Made by a program: the position numbers and the translations under genes
NCBI RefSeq assembly: GCF_947172395.1
Contig: NC_069102.1
Span: forward strand, 13,106,250 to 13,170,249
DNA length: 64,000 nt
Source: Bicyclus anynana
Lineage: Eukaryota; Arthropoda; Insecta; Lepidoptera; Nymphalidae
Direction: 5' to 3'
In this document: one piece after another, positions 11,260 to 22,149 of the stretch
Numbering within the stretch: position 1 is the first letter of the stretch
How the letters are laid out: each line of letters opens with the position of its first letter
The notes under the pieces: generated by a model
What the model was told of the DNA's origin: nothing
The model's database searches: none
What the model saw: only the letters and a program-made list of their open reading frames with translations

Positions 11260-11593
11260 GCCTACTACTACTGGATCGAGTTATCAGAAGTTTGTAATTG
11301 AGATTGATTATAACCTGGATTAACACATAGGCTATGTTTTATCCCGAAAAAATTCATAGTTTCCGCGGGATTTGTGAAAATCTGAATTCCACAGCGGGCG
11401 ATGGAACGAGCTATGTTAGGAGTATCTGCGTGATCGAATCAGAAATGAGGAGATCCGCAGAAGAACCAAAGTCACCGACATAGCTCAACGAACTGCGAAG
11501 CTGAAGTGGCAATGGGCGGGGCACATAGTTCGAAGAGCCGATGGACGTTGGGGTCCCAAATTACACGCGGGCGAAGTCACGAACGAGCGTTAG
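11260..11593 (+). mobile_element. Helitron copy interrupted by a LINE fragment
   Basis: The body (GGATTAACACATAGGCTATG, CGCGGGATTTGTGAAAATCT) matches 50456-50700 up to AATTCCACA. It is broken by an RTE-like LINE piece at 11396-11561 and resumes with ACACGCGGGCGAAGTCACGA and a degraded CGTTAG end. Confidence 0.6.
11396..11561 (+). mobile_element. RTE-like LINE C-terminal fragment nested in a Helitron
   Basis: Encodes, with one frameshift, the RTE-type tail: ..AMERAMLGV.., IRNEEIRRRTKVTDIAQRTA, KLKWQWAGHIVRRADGRWGP. The same piece is at 27877-28092. Confidence 0.85.
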
Positions 11594-11821
11594 TATGAAC
11601 ATAAATCTATTTATATGCCTGAGGCTGAGAATATTAATCGAGGTAGTCAAATTCCGTCATAGTAGATTATTATTATTGGGTAACATTTGCTGACAAAATT
11701 CTTAAGCCTTAATCAGTATGCGATACGATTGTGAAGAATTATTTATTTAAAAAACTAATAGCTTTTTTTAGAAGGAAGGCATTATTCTGGTCTGTTATTA
11801 CTTGAAAGTTATTGAGTTAAG

Positions 11822-12102
11822 TTTTTTTTATTATTCTTAAGAAGTTAGCCCTTGATTACAATCTCACTTGATGGTAAGTGGTTATGCAATCTAAGATGGA
11901 AGCGGGTTAAAACTTGTTATGAGGACGATGAAAATCCACACCCCTTTCGGTTTCTACACGACATCGTACCAAAACGCTAAATCGTTTGGCGGTATTTCTT
12001 TGTCGGTCAATTAAGAGAACCTCAATCGTCGCAGCCGGGGATCGAACTCAAGGCATCCGTCTTGTAAAACCACCGCGCGTACCACTGCGCCACGGAGCTG
12101 TC
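11822..12102 (-). mobile_element. SINE alpha with internal deletion
   Basis: Tail, body and tRNA-like head (GGCGCAGTGGTACGCGCGGT in reverse complement) are present. About 35 bp around the GGTAACTAGCC block are deleted. Confidence 0.9.
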
Positions 12103-12129
12103 AAGAAGGCAAGGCAAGGGGTACCCCCT

Positions 12130-12475
12130 TACCTTATCAGTCGATACACGTCCACTGCTGGACTTAGGCCTCTTGCAAGACCCTCCAACCACAACGGTCT
12201 CGAGCCGCCAGCATCCAGCGGCTCCCTGCAACCCGCTTGATATCCTCGGTCCGCCTATTGGGCTGTCGACCAACACTGCGCTTTCCGGCGCGGGGTTGCC
12301 ATTCCAGCACCTTGAGACACCAACGTCCATCGGCTCTTCGAACAATATGAGCTGCCCATTGCCACTTCAGCTTCGCGACTCGCTGAGCTATGTCAGTGAC
12401 TTTTTGCGGATCTCCTCATTCATGATTCGATCGCGCAGAGAAACTCCAAGCATAGCTCTATCGCCCTCTGAGTGA
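12130..12475 (-). mobile_element. RTE-like LINE C-terminal fragment
   Basis: The reverse complement encodes the AMLGVSLRDRI.. and KLKWQ.. tail plus downstream sequence to CCAGCAGTGGACGTGTATCG, which ends in GATAAGGTAAG. The middle has small deletions. It lies about 360 bp upstream of the EcKL A start. Confidence 0.85.
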
Positions 12476-12838
12476 CTATTGCTCTTATCATCATCATCAT
12501 CAGTATCATTAAAATTCGAACCTACATCCTCCGAATCGAAGACAAAGGCCAATTCCACTGGACTACTAAGTATTACTCTAAACTAAAGAAAATACCTAGA
12601 AATCAAGTTGAAGTAAGTTTGAAGCTATTCTCTCATTTCTGCTTAATTTTATTCATATCTAACCGTATTTACATGGTTGAGTATTCAACATTTAAATGTA
12701 GAAACATACATCAATCCATATTCTCTCGGTTATGCTCACAATAATATAAGATTTCGAATATTTACATTCGCAGGACAACCGTCATATATATGCTAATAAA
12801 GGATATATTCTAATTTAGTTTATATCCAGTTTCGCACA

Positions 12839-15800
12839 ATGTCGGACACGAAGCAAACAGTTCGCAAAGTTCTCAAGAAAATATTCGAGGAACAAAATAT
12901 AAGTCCTCGAGACGTCGAAGTTGTGCCAACAAGTTCTGACGGCGCGAACTATACCACGGAACTATTCTACGTCAACGTTACTTTACCGCAACAAGATCTG
13001 AAGTTGTTCGCAAAGGTGGCGTGCATAGGAGACGCGATAAGAGGCATGGTCAACGCGTCTTGGTTGTACGCGACAGAGATTTTCGTTTACACGCAAATCG
13101 CAAAGATCTACAACGCAATAGAACGCAAAAACAATGTACCGGAAGAGGATCGTTTCGTTTTCCCCAAATTTTATGGATACGACCCTGAAGATGGGAAGGA
13201 GACGGTTGTCATGGAGAACTTGTTAGAAGCAGGATACAAACTGCACGATAGACTGAAAGCTATGGATTGGGAACACATGGCCGTGGGTTTGGAGAGCTTG
13301 GCTAAATTCCACGCTCTCTCGTTTGCGTTTGAGAAATACTATCCCGAGGAGTTTGGTGAAATAACAAAGAATATGAGTTATGGAATGATAAGGTTGGCTG
13401 AGGCTAAAGAAATTAACGATGGAAATAACAATATGTGGAAAAGCATGGTGGACAGTGCTCTAGGTAGGTGGTGTGGCAATGGTGGTGGTGCTAAAGAAAA
13501 TGATTTGTGAATGAAAGAAAGAACAACCCTTTATTCTTTCGTAGTGTCACATACAGTATAACCTATTTTAGATGCTTGTGACACCAAACAGAAAGGGTTT
13601 ACAGGTTAGGCGTTCATTGCAAAAAAGCAATGCCAAGCGCTGATTTTCAGCTGAAACCCGGTTGACGTCACAGCCAGTTGAAATTACTAATCTAAATACT
13701 TAGCCTTCATTTGCAAGAGAGCTTTTTAATGGACGTTAAAACAGCATTCAAATATACCTAGTATGAAGTTAAGGTCCGTCCGCGTGGAATTTAGTTTTTC
13801 ATAAATCCCTCGGGCAACCATGGATTTTTCCGGGATAAATGTATCCTACGTGTTAATCCAGGCAATACCAAATTTCATCTAATTCGGTTCAGTAGTCGAG
13901 GACAGAAAACATATCGGTCGAGACGTGAAAGAGTAACAAACATTCATATCATCAAAATCATCAGTTTTCGCAAATCTCGGGAAACCATAGATTTTTTCGG
14001 GATAAAAAGTATCCTATGTGTTAATCCAGAATAAAATCTATTTCCTACAAACTTTATCGTTTATAATATTAGTAGGATTTATTTCTTATCTATACTTATA
14101 ATAAATCTATAGAGAGGAATTCAATTCTGTACACTAAATATATTTCCAAAATAACTATCAATCGATACTGATGCCAAAAATGCAATCAGTAAAATTTTTG
14201 TCCGTCTCTGTCTGTTCATTATAGAAACAAAAACTATTCGACGGATTTTAAAACTCTGGTACAATTATTCTTCATACTCCTGGGCAGGTTATAGTATACT
14301 TTTCATCACACTACGATCTATAGGAGCAGAGCAGTGAAGGGAAATATTGGGAAAACGGGAGTTACTCCATTTTTACAGCGATACTACTGTAAGTGGTCTA
14401 AGGGCGGACGAAATCGCGGGCGTCCGCTAGTAACTAATATATAACAGATGAGGGTATATATTTCTATACCCGGATATATAGATCTTAGAACATAAAAAGT
14501 TATATTCGACAAAACTTATAAAATGCTGAACTTGTACTCGAAGATGGAATATTTCGCTCAAATATCGTTGAAAAATTAGTAATATACAGGGTGCTCGGAA
14601 GTATTTCCCATAACTCTAGGGTAATATTCTCTAAGGAAAATTAATTAAAAATGTCTGAGGAACATGTGTTCTAAAATGAGTAGTTTAGATCTTAAATTAT
14701 AATGCGTCCCTATAACATGACGTCGTCGTCATCAACCCATATTCGGCTCACTGCTGAGCTCAAGTCTCCTCTCAGAATGAGACTGGCTAGGCCAATAGTC
14801 CACCACGCTGGCCCAATGCGGATTAGCAGACTTCACACACGCAGAGAATTAAGATAATTCTCTGGTATGCAGGTTTCCTCACGATGTTTCCCTTCACCGA
14901 TTGAGACACGTGATATTTAATTTCTTAAAATGCACATAACTGAAAAGTTGGAGGTGCATACCCCGGACCGGATTCGAACCCACACCCTCTGGAATCGGAG
15001 GCAGAGGTCATATCCACTGGGCTATCACGGCTCTAACTAACTAACTCTAACATGACGTAGCTAAACTTATTCATTGATAAATATCATGAAGTAGCTTACT
15101 AGTGAAGTGTGGAGTGCCAGTTGCAATATCTCGTCGATATCGACAGTCTTACCACTACGATTACGTATTTTAAAATGCAAGGATAGATAGATAAAGGCGT
15201 GTATTAGATGGATAGTCGGAATTATTTGAATTACTTTGTATGAAGACATAAAAGGTTTTTTTTTAGAAAAAAAAATTAGTTATGCAGTTCGGTATAAGTG
15301 GACTTGTCAACACCTTGAAGCTCAGACCAATTATTGTATAGGACCTGCCTCGCTAGATGTTACTTTTCTGTCAAAGTATATGATCAACGATCTAATGCGA
15401 TTATAAAAACTGTCTCTATATAATCGGTGTTAAATAGTTGTAATCGTGTTCATCGGTTAAAGAGCTCCGTAAAATACCTTTTTGTGTAATTGAATTGTGT
15501 AAAAATCGGACAAAAACTTCTAGTTTAGTACAAGATATATACCAAATCTAAGTTCGTTTTCCTCAGAAAATGACAGACAATTTTGTTCGTGACTATGAGT
15601 GCAATACAGGTCCTTCTATAATTGGTCTGAGCCTTGAAGTTATGGAAAATACTCCCGAGCACCCTGTACACATAAAATGTTAGTAACCAAAAGCAATGAC
15701 CCTGCAGATAATGGAACCGGTACGTACATTAACATATTTGTTGGTCAATAAAATTTATTATTTGAATGTTAAAGAAGCAAACGGAACCTTTCATGAAATC

Positions 15801-18621
15801 CTGTTTTAGACCGACTTCAAAAAACTGAGGTTCTGAATTCCTCGGAATCTTTTACCTACTCGATACTCTGTGTGATCATTGTATAATAACCTCAATAGCT
15901 CAACGGTAAGAGCGGTCGGACTCATCACCGAGGGGTGGTGGTTCGATCCCCGCCCTGTTGGTCCATTGTCGTACCCACTCCTAGCACAGTCTTTCCCATT
16001 TTATAAAAGATATGATATATATTCTTTTAAAAAGAAAAAAAAATAAACAACTAAAGTTATTAAGACAAATGATACCTAAATATTGTCTACAATGTCGAGT
16101 TGTGTGACTGTGTGTTCAGGAAATTAAAAATCTATATATATTTAAATATCTATACTGATATTATAAAGCTGAAGAGTTGTTTTTTTGTTTGTTTGTTTGA
16201 ACGCGCTAATCTCAGGAAGTACAGGTCCGATTAGAAAACACATGTCATTTCATAACATAATTATTATAAATTACAATGTTATTCAAAATTTATATTACCT
16301 AAATCTAATTGTTCTAAGCTTATTTAAGAACAAGTCAATTATAATTAATATTAGGTCTGAAATGACTAGCAATTAATACCCTCATTTTTAATTTGTTTGT
16401 AGGTAAACAGTACACCCTATAGTAGAGCTGTATTTAGTACCTAGATACCTTTTGGTTCTGTTCTAAAGTATTCATTTCATACTAAATGTAATATTGCGAT
16501 TTAGCCTAGATGTGATTAACTAGTAGTCTGACTATAAACTAAACTTATCTATACTTACTAGTGGTCTAAGTATAAACTAAACTTATCTATACTTACTAGT
16601 GGTCTAACTATAAACTAAACTTATCTATACTTACTAGTAGTCTGACTGTAAAGACCACTTTATGTCTGTTTTCGGGGTCACCATTTTATGGGAGCGCGCG
16701 TGTGTGGTGAGAAAATTAAACTCCCATAATTAATATTTGAACACGGAATATAACAAACAGTAGAATGTACGAACTAAATAACAATGATAAAATCGAATAG
16801 GTATGCTACAATCTAAATAACAATGATAAAATCGAATGCGTATGCGACGCATTTATGACGTCGAAATGAGAGACGCGATTTAGCGAAGCGTTGTCGCGGT
16901 GTTAAGCCGTTTAACATACTCTGCCCTAGTGAGGCCAAGATTAAGTATTTATAATACTTTATAAACAAAGGATTGTTGTATCCCGAAATATAAGAAAGGA
17001 AGAAGAAGAAAGAAAAATTTTAATAAAAAAAATTCAACCGAGTTCCAACACAAAAATTAACCTAAACTAAAAAGCAAAAAATAACATCTTACCTATGTGC
17101 TCCCTTCTGATCAGTTTGAAGGCGGTGCCAAGCCAGTGATGTTTTAATTTAAGCCGTTTAAATTACAAAATTTCTTTGGTTTTTTCAGAAACGGCTTTAA
17201 TTAAAACATGACACTAATAAGTAATTTTGTTTAAACGCCCATACAAATCTAACGATCATTAATTGCCTAGACGTCATAAGTTCGTACCATTTTGTATGGG
17301 ACGTTTTTCAGGGTTCCGCGGCAGCGCCGCAAATCTGACCCTTTAAATCCCTGTAGCTCCGATAGTAATGATCGCAGATACCTTGTTACTTTTACAAAAT
17401 TGCTTTACGTACGTAGCGTACTCTTAATTTATATACAATTTAAAAAACTGTCATCATCCCTAAATAATAAATACCCTGCGATATGTGGCATAACCTAGAA
17501 AAAGGTCCCAGCTCAGCATATTGCTGTATGCAAAAAAGCATACAGCGCTGATTTTCAGCTAGGACACCGTTCCAAGTGCCACGAAAACAGATAACATAAA
17601 CCCGTATTTAAAGCTTTTTAAAACTTATAACTAGTTAAACATTAAGACTTATAACGGATTATCTCTCATTGGATAGTTGGACTGGCGCCTTATCGTCCGA
17701 AATAATGTCGAACCGTGATTCGATAAGTGGAAGCTTATCCAAGGGTTGACATTCCATCTGCGTTACGTAATTCTAACACAAAGGAATGTTGCGTGTTTTT
17801 TGTACAATGCAGCTTAAAGTTTTAGCTTGGTTTTAGATAACTTACAATTGTTATGTACCCTAAATATTTTAATGCGTCGCCACACTAAACTTATCTATAC
17901 TAACTAGTAGTCTAACTATAAACTAAACCATCATAAACTAAATCAGTTGAATGTATAGGTAACTCAATAATTTTAAGATCAAAATATGTACCACATTCTA
18001 GCAAATAAATGATTTAATTTGATTGATTGACTTGATTTAAAATACATACATGTATTTAAACTAATATTATAAAGAGGTAGAGGTAATCCCTGAGAGCCGT
18101 GATAACCCAGTGGATATGACCCCTGCTTCCGATTTCGGAGGGTATGGGTTCGAATCCGGTCCGGGGCATGCACCTCCAACTTTTCAGTTGTGTGCATTTT
18201 AAGAAATAAGATATCGCGTGTCTCAAACGGTGAAGGAAAACATCGTGAGGAAACCTGCATACCAGAGACTTTTCTTAATTCTCTGCGTGTGTGAAGTCTG
18301 CCAATCCGCATTGGACCAGCGTGGTGGACTATTGGCCTAATCCCTCTCATTATGAGAGGACTCAAGCTCAGCAGTGAGCTGAATATGGGTTGATAATGAA
18401 ATGTATATAAAGTTATACAAGTGCGTCCCCTGATCCTACCTACTTGTTGTTTTTGACGAATTTCTTCTTCGTTTGCAGAAGTTCTAGACGTAGAGCTAAG
18501 GGATCGGGTGAGGAGGTTCGCCATGAACCACCGTCTGGTGGACAAGCTGGAAAAGCCTCTGGGCAAGCCGGTGATCGTGCATGGAGATTGCAAAATGCCC
18601 AACTTCATGTTCAGGAGACAG
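12839..18621 (+). CDS. EcKL gene A: CHK-kinase-like (ecdysteroid kinase-like), N-terminal two exons
   Basis: Exon 1 is 12839-13463 (donor GTAGGT). Exon 2 is 18479-18621 (acceptor TTTGCAG, donor GTGAGC). The junction completes a GAA codon and the two exons encode 256 residues. Visible motifs: GANYTTELF near residues 35-43 (N-lobe loop), candidate ATP-binding Lys59 in LKLFAK, FPKFYG, VVMENL, LAKFHALSF, and the catalytic HGD (residues 243-245) followed by Asn250. The family (Pfam EcKinase) phosphorylates small molecules such as ecdysteroids and is expanded in insects; the substrate here is unknown. Genes B and C end this region at the same codon and then carry two more exons with the metal-binding DYQ motif. 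No such exons are recognisable between 18621 and B at 24317. A is therefore either a 3'-truncated gene, or splices in phase 0 to B's terminal exons at 28597 and 30015. Confidence 0.8.
13513..13695 (-). mobile_element. Interspersed repeat W fragment
   Basis: The AAGAAAGAACAACCCTTTATTC end and the CAAGCGCTGATTTTCAGCTG block are shared with 17470-17590 and 36834-37015. It lies just inside intron 1 of EcKL A. Confidence 0.55.
13770..14080 (-). mobile_element. Helitron-like copy, degenerate
   Basis: CCGTCCGCGTGGAATT end, two copies of a ..TTTTTCGGGATAAA..TATCCTA.GTGTTAATCCA block, then ATAATATTAGTAGGA as the opposite end. Confidence 0.5.
14089..14430 (+). mobile_element. Helitron, 342 bp form with both ends
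   Basis: 5' TCTATACTTATAATAAATCT and 3' GCGGACGAAATCGCGGGCG then TCCGCTAG. The interior contains GATGCCAAAAATGCAATCAG. Copies are at 21130-21477, 46302-46604, 56254-56610 and 58246-58699. Confidence 0.85.
14721..15033 (-). mobile_element. SINE beta, full-length
   Basis: (GTC)/ATCAACCCATATTCGG tail end through to the tRNA-like head ending CTATCACGGCTC, all in reverse complement. Confidence 0.93.
15321..15631 (+). mobile_element. hAT-like MITE copy 1 with 8-bp TSD
   Basis: TIRs begin CTCAGACCAATTAT and end ATAATTGGTCTGAG. Direct 8-bp flanks CCTTGAAG lie at 15313-15320 and 15632-15639. There is no ORF. The 311-bp interior is about 90% or more identical to 35359-35668. Orientation is arbitrary. 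Confidence 0.93.
15889..16009 (+). mobile_element. SINE gamma
   Basis: tRNA-like head CCTCAATAGCTCAACGGTAA ... GGTTCGATCCCCGCC and body GTCCATTGTCGTACCCACTC. Confidence 0.8.
16149..16232 (+). mobile_element. Helitron 5'-end fragment, short form
   Basis: TCTATACTGATATTATAAAG, (GTTT)n, and GAACGCGCTAATCTCAGGAA, then similarity stops. Confidence 0.7.
16519..16650 (+). repeat. 38-bp tandem repeat, about 3.5 copies
   Basis: Units start ACTAGTGGTCTAA..TATAAA and end ACTTATCTATACTT at 16519, 16557, 16595 and 16633. A further partial unit occurs at 17886-17930, about 1.24 kb away. Confidence 0.92.
17027..17480. mobile_element. Partial MITE-like element plus interspersed repeat Z fragment
   Basis: 17027-17218 matches the left arm and loop of the foldback element at 36420-36708 (AAAAAGCAAAAAATAACATC; GGCGGTGCCAAGCCAGTGAT). 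17205-17465 matches repeat Z at 25443-25850 and 33893-34320 (AGTAATGATCGCAGATA; AAAATTGCTTTAC). Confidence 0.6.
17470..17590 (+). mobile_element. Interspersed repeat W fragment
   Basis: CCTGCGATATGTGGCATAAC ... CAGCGCTGATTTTCAGCTAG, the same family as 7437-7531 and 43205-43430. Confidence 0.6.
18093..18398 (+). mobile_element. SINE beta, full-length, 80 bp upstream of EcKL A exon 2
   Basis: Head AGCCGTGATAACCCAGTGG, box B GGTTCGAATCC, body, and tail TGAATATGGGTTGATAATGA. Confidence 0.93.
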
Positions 18622-18839
18622 GTGAGCTAAGACTTCTACAGCCATTTTTTTAAGTAAAACCCCTTTAAACACGCTTGAGAGGGAGTCAGCGTTGATGATT
18701 GTTAATTCGTTACGAAAAGTGTAATCGGGCGACGCGAACGGATAGCTAAAGAAGTTTTACTTCAGCCACGCGTGGTTGCACACTCGTTTTTGTTTACTTA
18801 AAAATAATATTAGCTATATCTTTTTTTAAGACCAATATT

Positions 18840-18960
18840 CCTATTCCCCTTCAAATAGGAAGGGAAGGACTGGGCGGGTGTGAAGTCGTGTGAAGAGGGA
18901 AGGAATGCGCGGGTATGAAGTTGTGCGCGCGGGGCATCACTATCAGCCATCACTACCCCC
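18840..18960 (+). repeat. GC-rich fragment related to the TIR element at 56693-56921
   Basis: GAAGGACTGGGCGGGTGTGA and GCGCGGGTATGAAGTTGTGC match, in reverse complement, the interior of the element at 56693-56921. Terminal repeats are missing. Confidence 0.5.
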
Positions 18961-19093
18961 TACCGGCCCTTGCGGACCATCGGAATCGGATGAGTCCGAC
19001 CCATCACCGTGACATATTGAGGCTTGTTATTGATCTATATTTTCAACTTCCATCTTGGTGATGGGATAAGTATGTATAAAGATGTTTTTATAC

Positions 19094-19484
19094 ATCATCA
19101 TCATATCAACCGATGGACGTCCAATGCAGGACAAAAGTCTTTTGCTGGGACTTCCAAATATCAACTGCGACTCGCTTGATGTCGTCAGTCGACCACACTG
19201 CGCTTTCTAGTGCGGGGTTGCCATTCCAGCACCTTGGGATCTATACGAACTATATGCCGCGTCCTTTGCCACTTCAGCTTCGCGACTCGTTGAGCTATGT
19301 CGGTGACTTTGGTTCTTCTGCGGATCTCCTCATTTCTGATTCGCTCTCGCAGAGATACTCCGAGCATAGCTCGTTCATTCGCCCGCTGTGTGACTCTGAG
19401 CCTTCTTATGAGGCCTATAGATAGATAGCGTTAGGTCATCACTAGCAACACGCACTGTTCGAAGACTTTTGTCTTCAGTTCAGT
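19094..19484 (-). mobile_element. RTE-like LINE C-terminal fragment
   Basis: The reverse complement encodes ..LGVSLRERIRNEEIRRRTKV.. and ..KLKWQRTRHIVRIDPKVLEW.. with breaks; the CATCATCATATCAACCGATG end is the 3' end. A (TAGA) duplication lies near 19418. Confidence 0.88.
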
Positions 19485-19572
19485 TTTCAGTTTTCACACA
19501 AAATTCATCATTTAAAACGCCTGATTGAATTCTTTCTTGAATCTTAGCACATGAAGAAAAAACAAAAATACA

Positions 19573-20050
19573 TTTTTTTTATTCTTTACAAGTTAGCCCT
19601 TGACTACAATCTCACCTGATAGTAAGTGATGATGCAGTCTAAGATAGAAGCAGTCTAAGATGGAATGGCTAACTTGTTAGGAGGAGGGACAACCCACCTC
19701 CTCCCATGGCCCTTTCAACCTCTCGGTTATTTGGGCCGAATCGAGGGAGGGCGAACCCGGTACTTGCTCTGTGCGTGTTCCCGGAACGCATTCTTGACTC
19801 CCTACAAGTTATTTCTCTTTTCGTTCCTTGTCCCTTTTCTTCACTCTCCCCCTTCTGGGGCTGGACGACACACGACGTTGAGATCCCTATGCCCGCCGCT
19901 GTCCACGCCTGATTCTGCATCACCTTCGACTAATTGTTAGGAGGAGGATGAAAATCCACACCCCTTTCGGTTTCTACACGGCTGTACTGGAACGCTAAAT
20001 CGCTTGGCGGTACGTCTGTAACTAGCCTTGGCCGAAGCCTCCCACCAGCC
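19573..20050 (-). mobile_element. SINE alpha split by a 246-bp insertion
   Basis: The tail half is 19573-19687 (with a local duplication of AGTCTAAGAT) and the body half 19934-20050. The break carries a direct repeat TTGTTAGGAGGAGG on both sides (19674-19687, 19934-19947). Confidence 0.88.
19688..19933. mobile_element. Insertion inside a SINE, flanked by 14-bp direct repeat
   Basis: 246 bp of GC-richer DNA of unrecognised family between two TTGTTAGGAGGAGG copies. It has no obvious poly(A) or terminal inverted repeat. Short ORFs on both strands look incidental. Confidence 0.7.
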
Positions 20051-20672
20051 AAAAACATACATACACAAGTGTGGCCTTTGCCAATAACACAAGTAGGTAT
20101 GCAAAGGCAAAGGTCACAATAAATTGGCGGCCGAGGAGACTAGTAAACTGCCTAATTCAATCAACCTTGGACAAACGCCGAGCGGACACGTTTTTGCTTG
20201 CAATTGTTAAGAAAACCACAAGAACCGTTGATGTAAGTATGTATGTTGATGATGTATAACTTGACAATCTGTGTTAATATTAGACCAGTGGTCTAAGGTG
20301 TTAATAGAACACCATGTGCGGACTTAAGGTGACAATTTATTTATTTTTTTATTTATTTATTTAAAGCACACCAACAATACACATATTAACCATTAAAAAC
20401 AATACAATATGCCACAAAAAATCTGATATGTATATTAACGCTAGGCGCACATAACATTCTATATAATTTCATGTCAACACTTTCATAATAATTATATGTC
20501 AAGCTTATGCTTATATTATATTATGTCAAAGTTAATAAAAAAGTATACTATTATAAAACATTAGCATAAAAGGAAAACAAATTCATTGAATACAATTATT
20601 AAATTAGATTACTAGGTAAAATTACATACAAAATTAAATTAAAATTGACAATATATTTAAACTTATTCTAAA
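20051..20672. other. Intergenic/intronic AT-rich region, nothing recognised
   Basis: Only a (TTTA)n-rich stretch near 20338-20362. The 62-codon ORF at 20071 shows no domain. No EcKL terminal exon was found here. Confidence 0.45.
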
Positions 20673-20782
20673 CTAGCGGACGCCCGCGACTTCGTCCGCG
20701 TGAAAGTCGTTGTAAACTTTCAACTACCCCTATCCTACCCCTACCATACACTACGCGGGTGAAACCGCGCGGCGTCAGCTAA
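20673..20782. mobile_element. Two Helitron 3' ends facing outward
   Basis: CTAGCGGACGCCCGCGACTT at the left and CCGCGCGGCGTCAGCTAA at the right, with a short ACCCCTATCC tract between. These are two different family termini in opposite orientation. Confidence 0.6.
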
Positions 20783-21129
20783 TAATCCATATAGCATGAA
20801 TTAGTATTCACGCGCGATGGCTTAGCGTATTTCTTGTATAACTTTGGTGTTTCTTTACCGATTTTTATGATTCTTTTTTTATTGAATAGGTAATAATGTT
20901 AACTTTCTTATTAGGGATGAGTGATAAGTGTTATAAACATAAGAGTAGACAAATGTAATTAGAAAGCTCCGAACTGCTAAGCTATCGGGAGTTACACGTG
21001 TTATTGTGAGTCAACCATAAAATATAGACATATATATGCTGTTGTGGTTTTATAGATTATTTTAAGGAGAACATTTCCGTCATACATGATTTCTATGTAG
21101 CTTTAACTATTAAGGCTGTACACGCTACG

Positions 21130-21477
21130 GAAGCTTAAAAAATTGAGTAACTTCTCCCGTTTTCTCAACATTTCTCTTCACTGCTCTGCTCCTATTGATC
21201 GCAACGTAATGAAAAGTATACTATAACCTGCCCAGGAGTATGTAGAATAATTGTACCAAGTTTCGTTAAAATCCGTCCAGTAGTTTTTGTTTCTATAAAG
21301 AACATACAGACAGACAGACAGACAGACAGACATACAGACAGACAGACAGACAGACAAAAATTTTACTGATTGCATTTTTGGCATCAGTATCGATCACTAA
21401 TCACCCCTTGATAGTTTTTTTGGGAATATACTTTATGTACAGAATTGACCTCTCTACAGATTTATTATAAGTATAGA
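21130..21477 (-). mobile_element. Helitron (14089-14430 family), 3'-truncated, with (CAGA)n
   Basis: The reverse complement starts TCTATACTTATAATAAATCT. The interior has an expanded CAGA/CTGT tetranucleotide run (about 21303-21356). The CTAG end is missing. Confidence 0.82.
21303..21356 (+). repeat. (CAGA)n microsatellite
   Basis: About 13 CAGA units with one CATA interruption, inside the Helitron copy. Confidence 0.95.
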
Positions 21478-22015
21478 TTATTTATGACAATATTTAACTC
21501 CATGGTGACTATCAGAGATACTGGGACTGGTTAGGCTAAATAGTCTAACACGCTAGCCCAATTCGGATTGACAGATTTCACTCACCTAAAGGATTATAGT
21601 TCTCTGCATACCTACCATTAACTATAATAGCGACTCAACTGCAGACCTAAACTGAACTGCTTCGATTTTTCGTACCACGAAGTCCTATATCCGACCAATT
21701 GACGTTGTAGCGAAAAATGACCTAAACTGAGTCGCTAACGGACGTTAACTATAATACTTAAGATAAACTAACAATTTAAAGTTAAAACCGAAATAAATTC
21801 AAAGTTCGCGCTTTTCTTTTGAATTTTTGTAGCGTTGTCTCTCTCAAACATATTGCTATTCAACCGCAGAGCAGAGACAAATGTCGATCATTCATTCACA
21901 ATAGACGATTCTATTCAGTTTAGGAGATGTCATGGTACGAATTAAAAGCGATTGAATATAGGCACCGAAGTTGAATAGCGTCGGATTTGGATCGCTAGGT
22001 TAAAGTTGATAGTAG

Positions 22016-22122
22016 GTCTCCTGGAGGCTCGAGACCGTGGTGCTTGGAGGTCCATGCAAGAGGCCTATGTCCAGCAGTGGACCGACCTTACCTATCTTAT
22101 CGGCTGATAAGGTAGGCAAGGT
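22016..22122 (+). mobile_element. RTE-like LINE 3'-end fragment
   Basis: GAGGCCTATGTCCAGCAGTG GACC then TTATCGGCTGATAAGGTAGG, the 3' terminus seen in reverse at 12130 and 49427. Confidence 0.75.
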
Positions 22123-22149
22123 TGGTATGTAATAGGTTGTTACTTGTTA

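Noticed and set aside
12022..12475. Overlapping ORFs of 84-107 codons on both strands
   Set aside because: Translated SINE alpha and RTE-like LINE fragment; the minus frame only partly reflects a dead LINE.
13730..14080. Novel tandem gene fragment suggested by repeated GGGATAAA..TATCCTA blocks
   Set aside because: The blocks are two copies of a Helitron body motif, not coding.
17979..18608. 209-aa minus ORF
   Set aside because: It runs antisense through EcKL A exon 2 and a full SINE beta; the residues are translated SINE.
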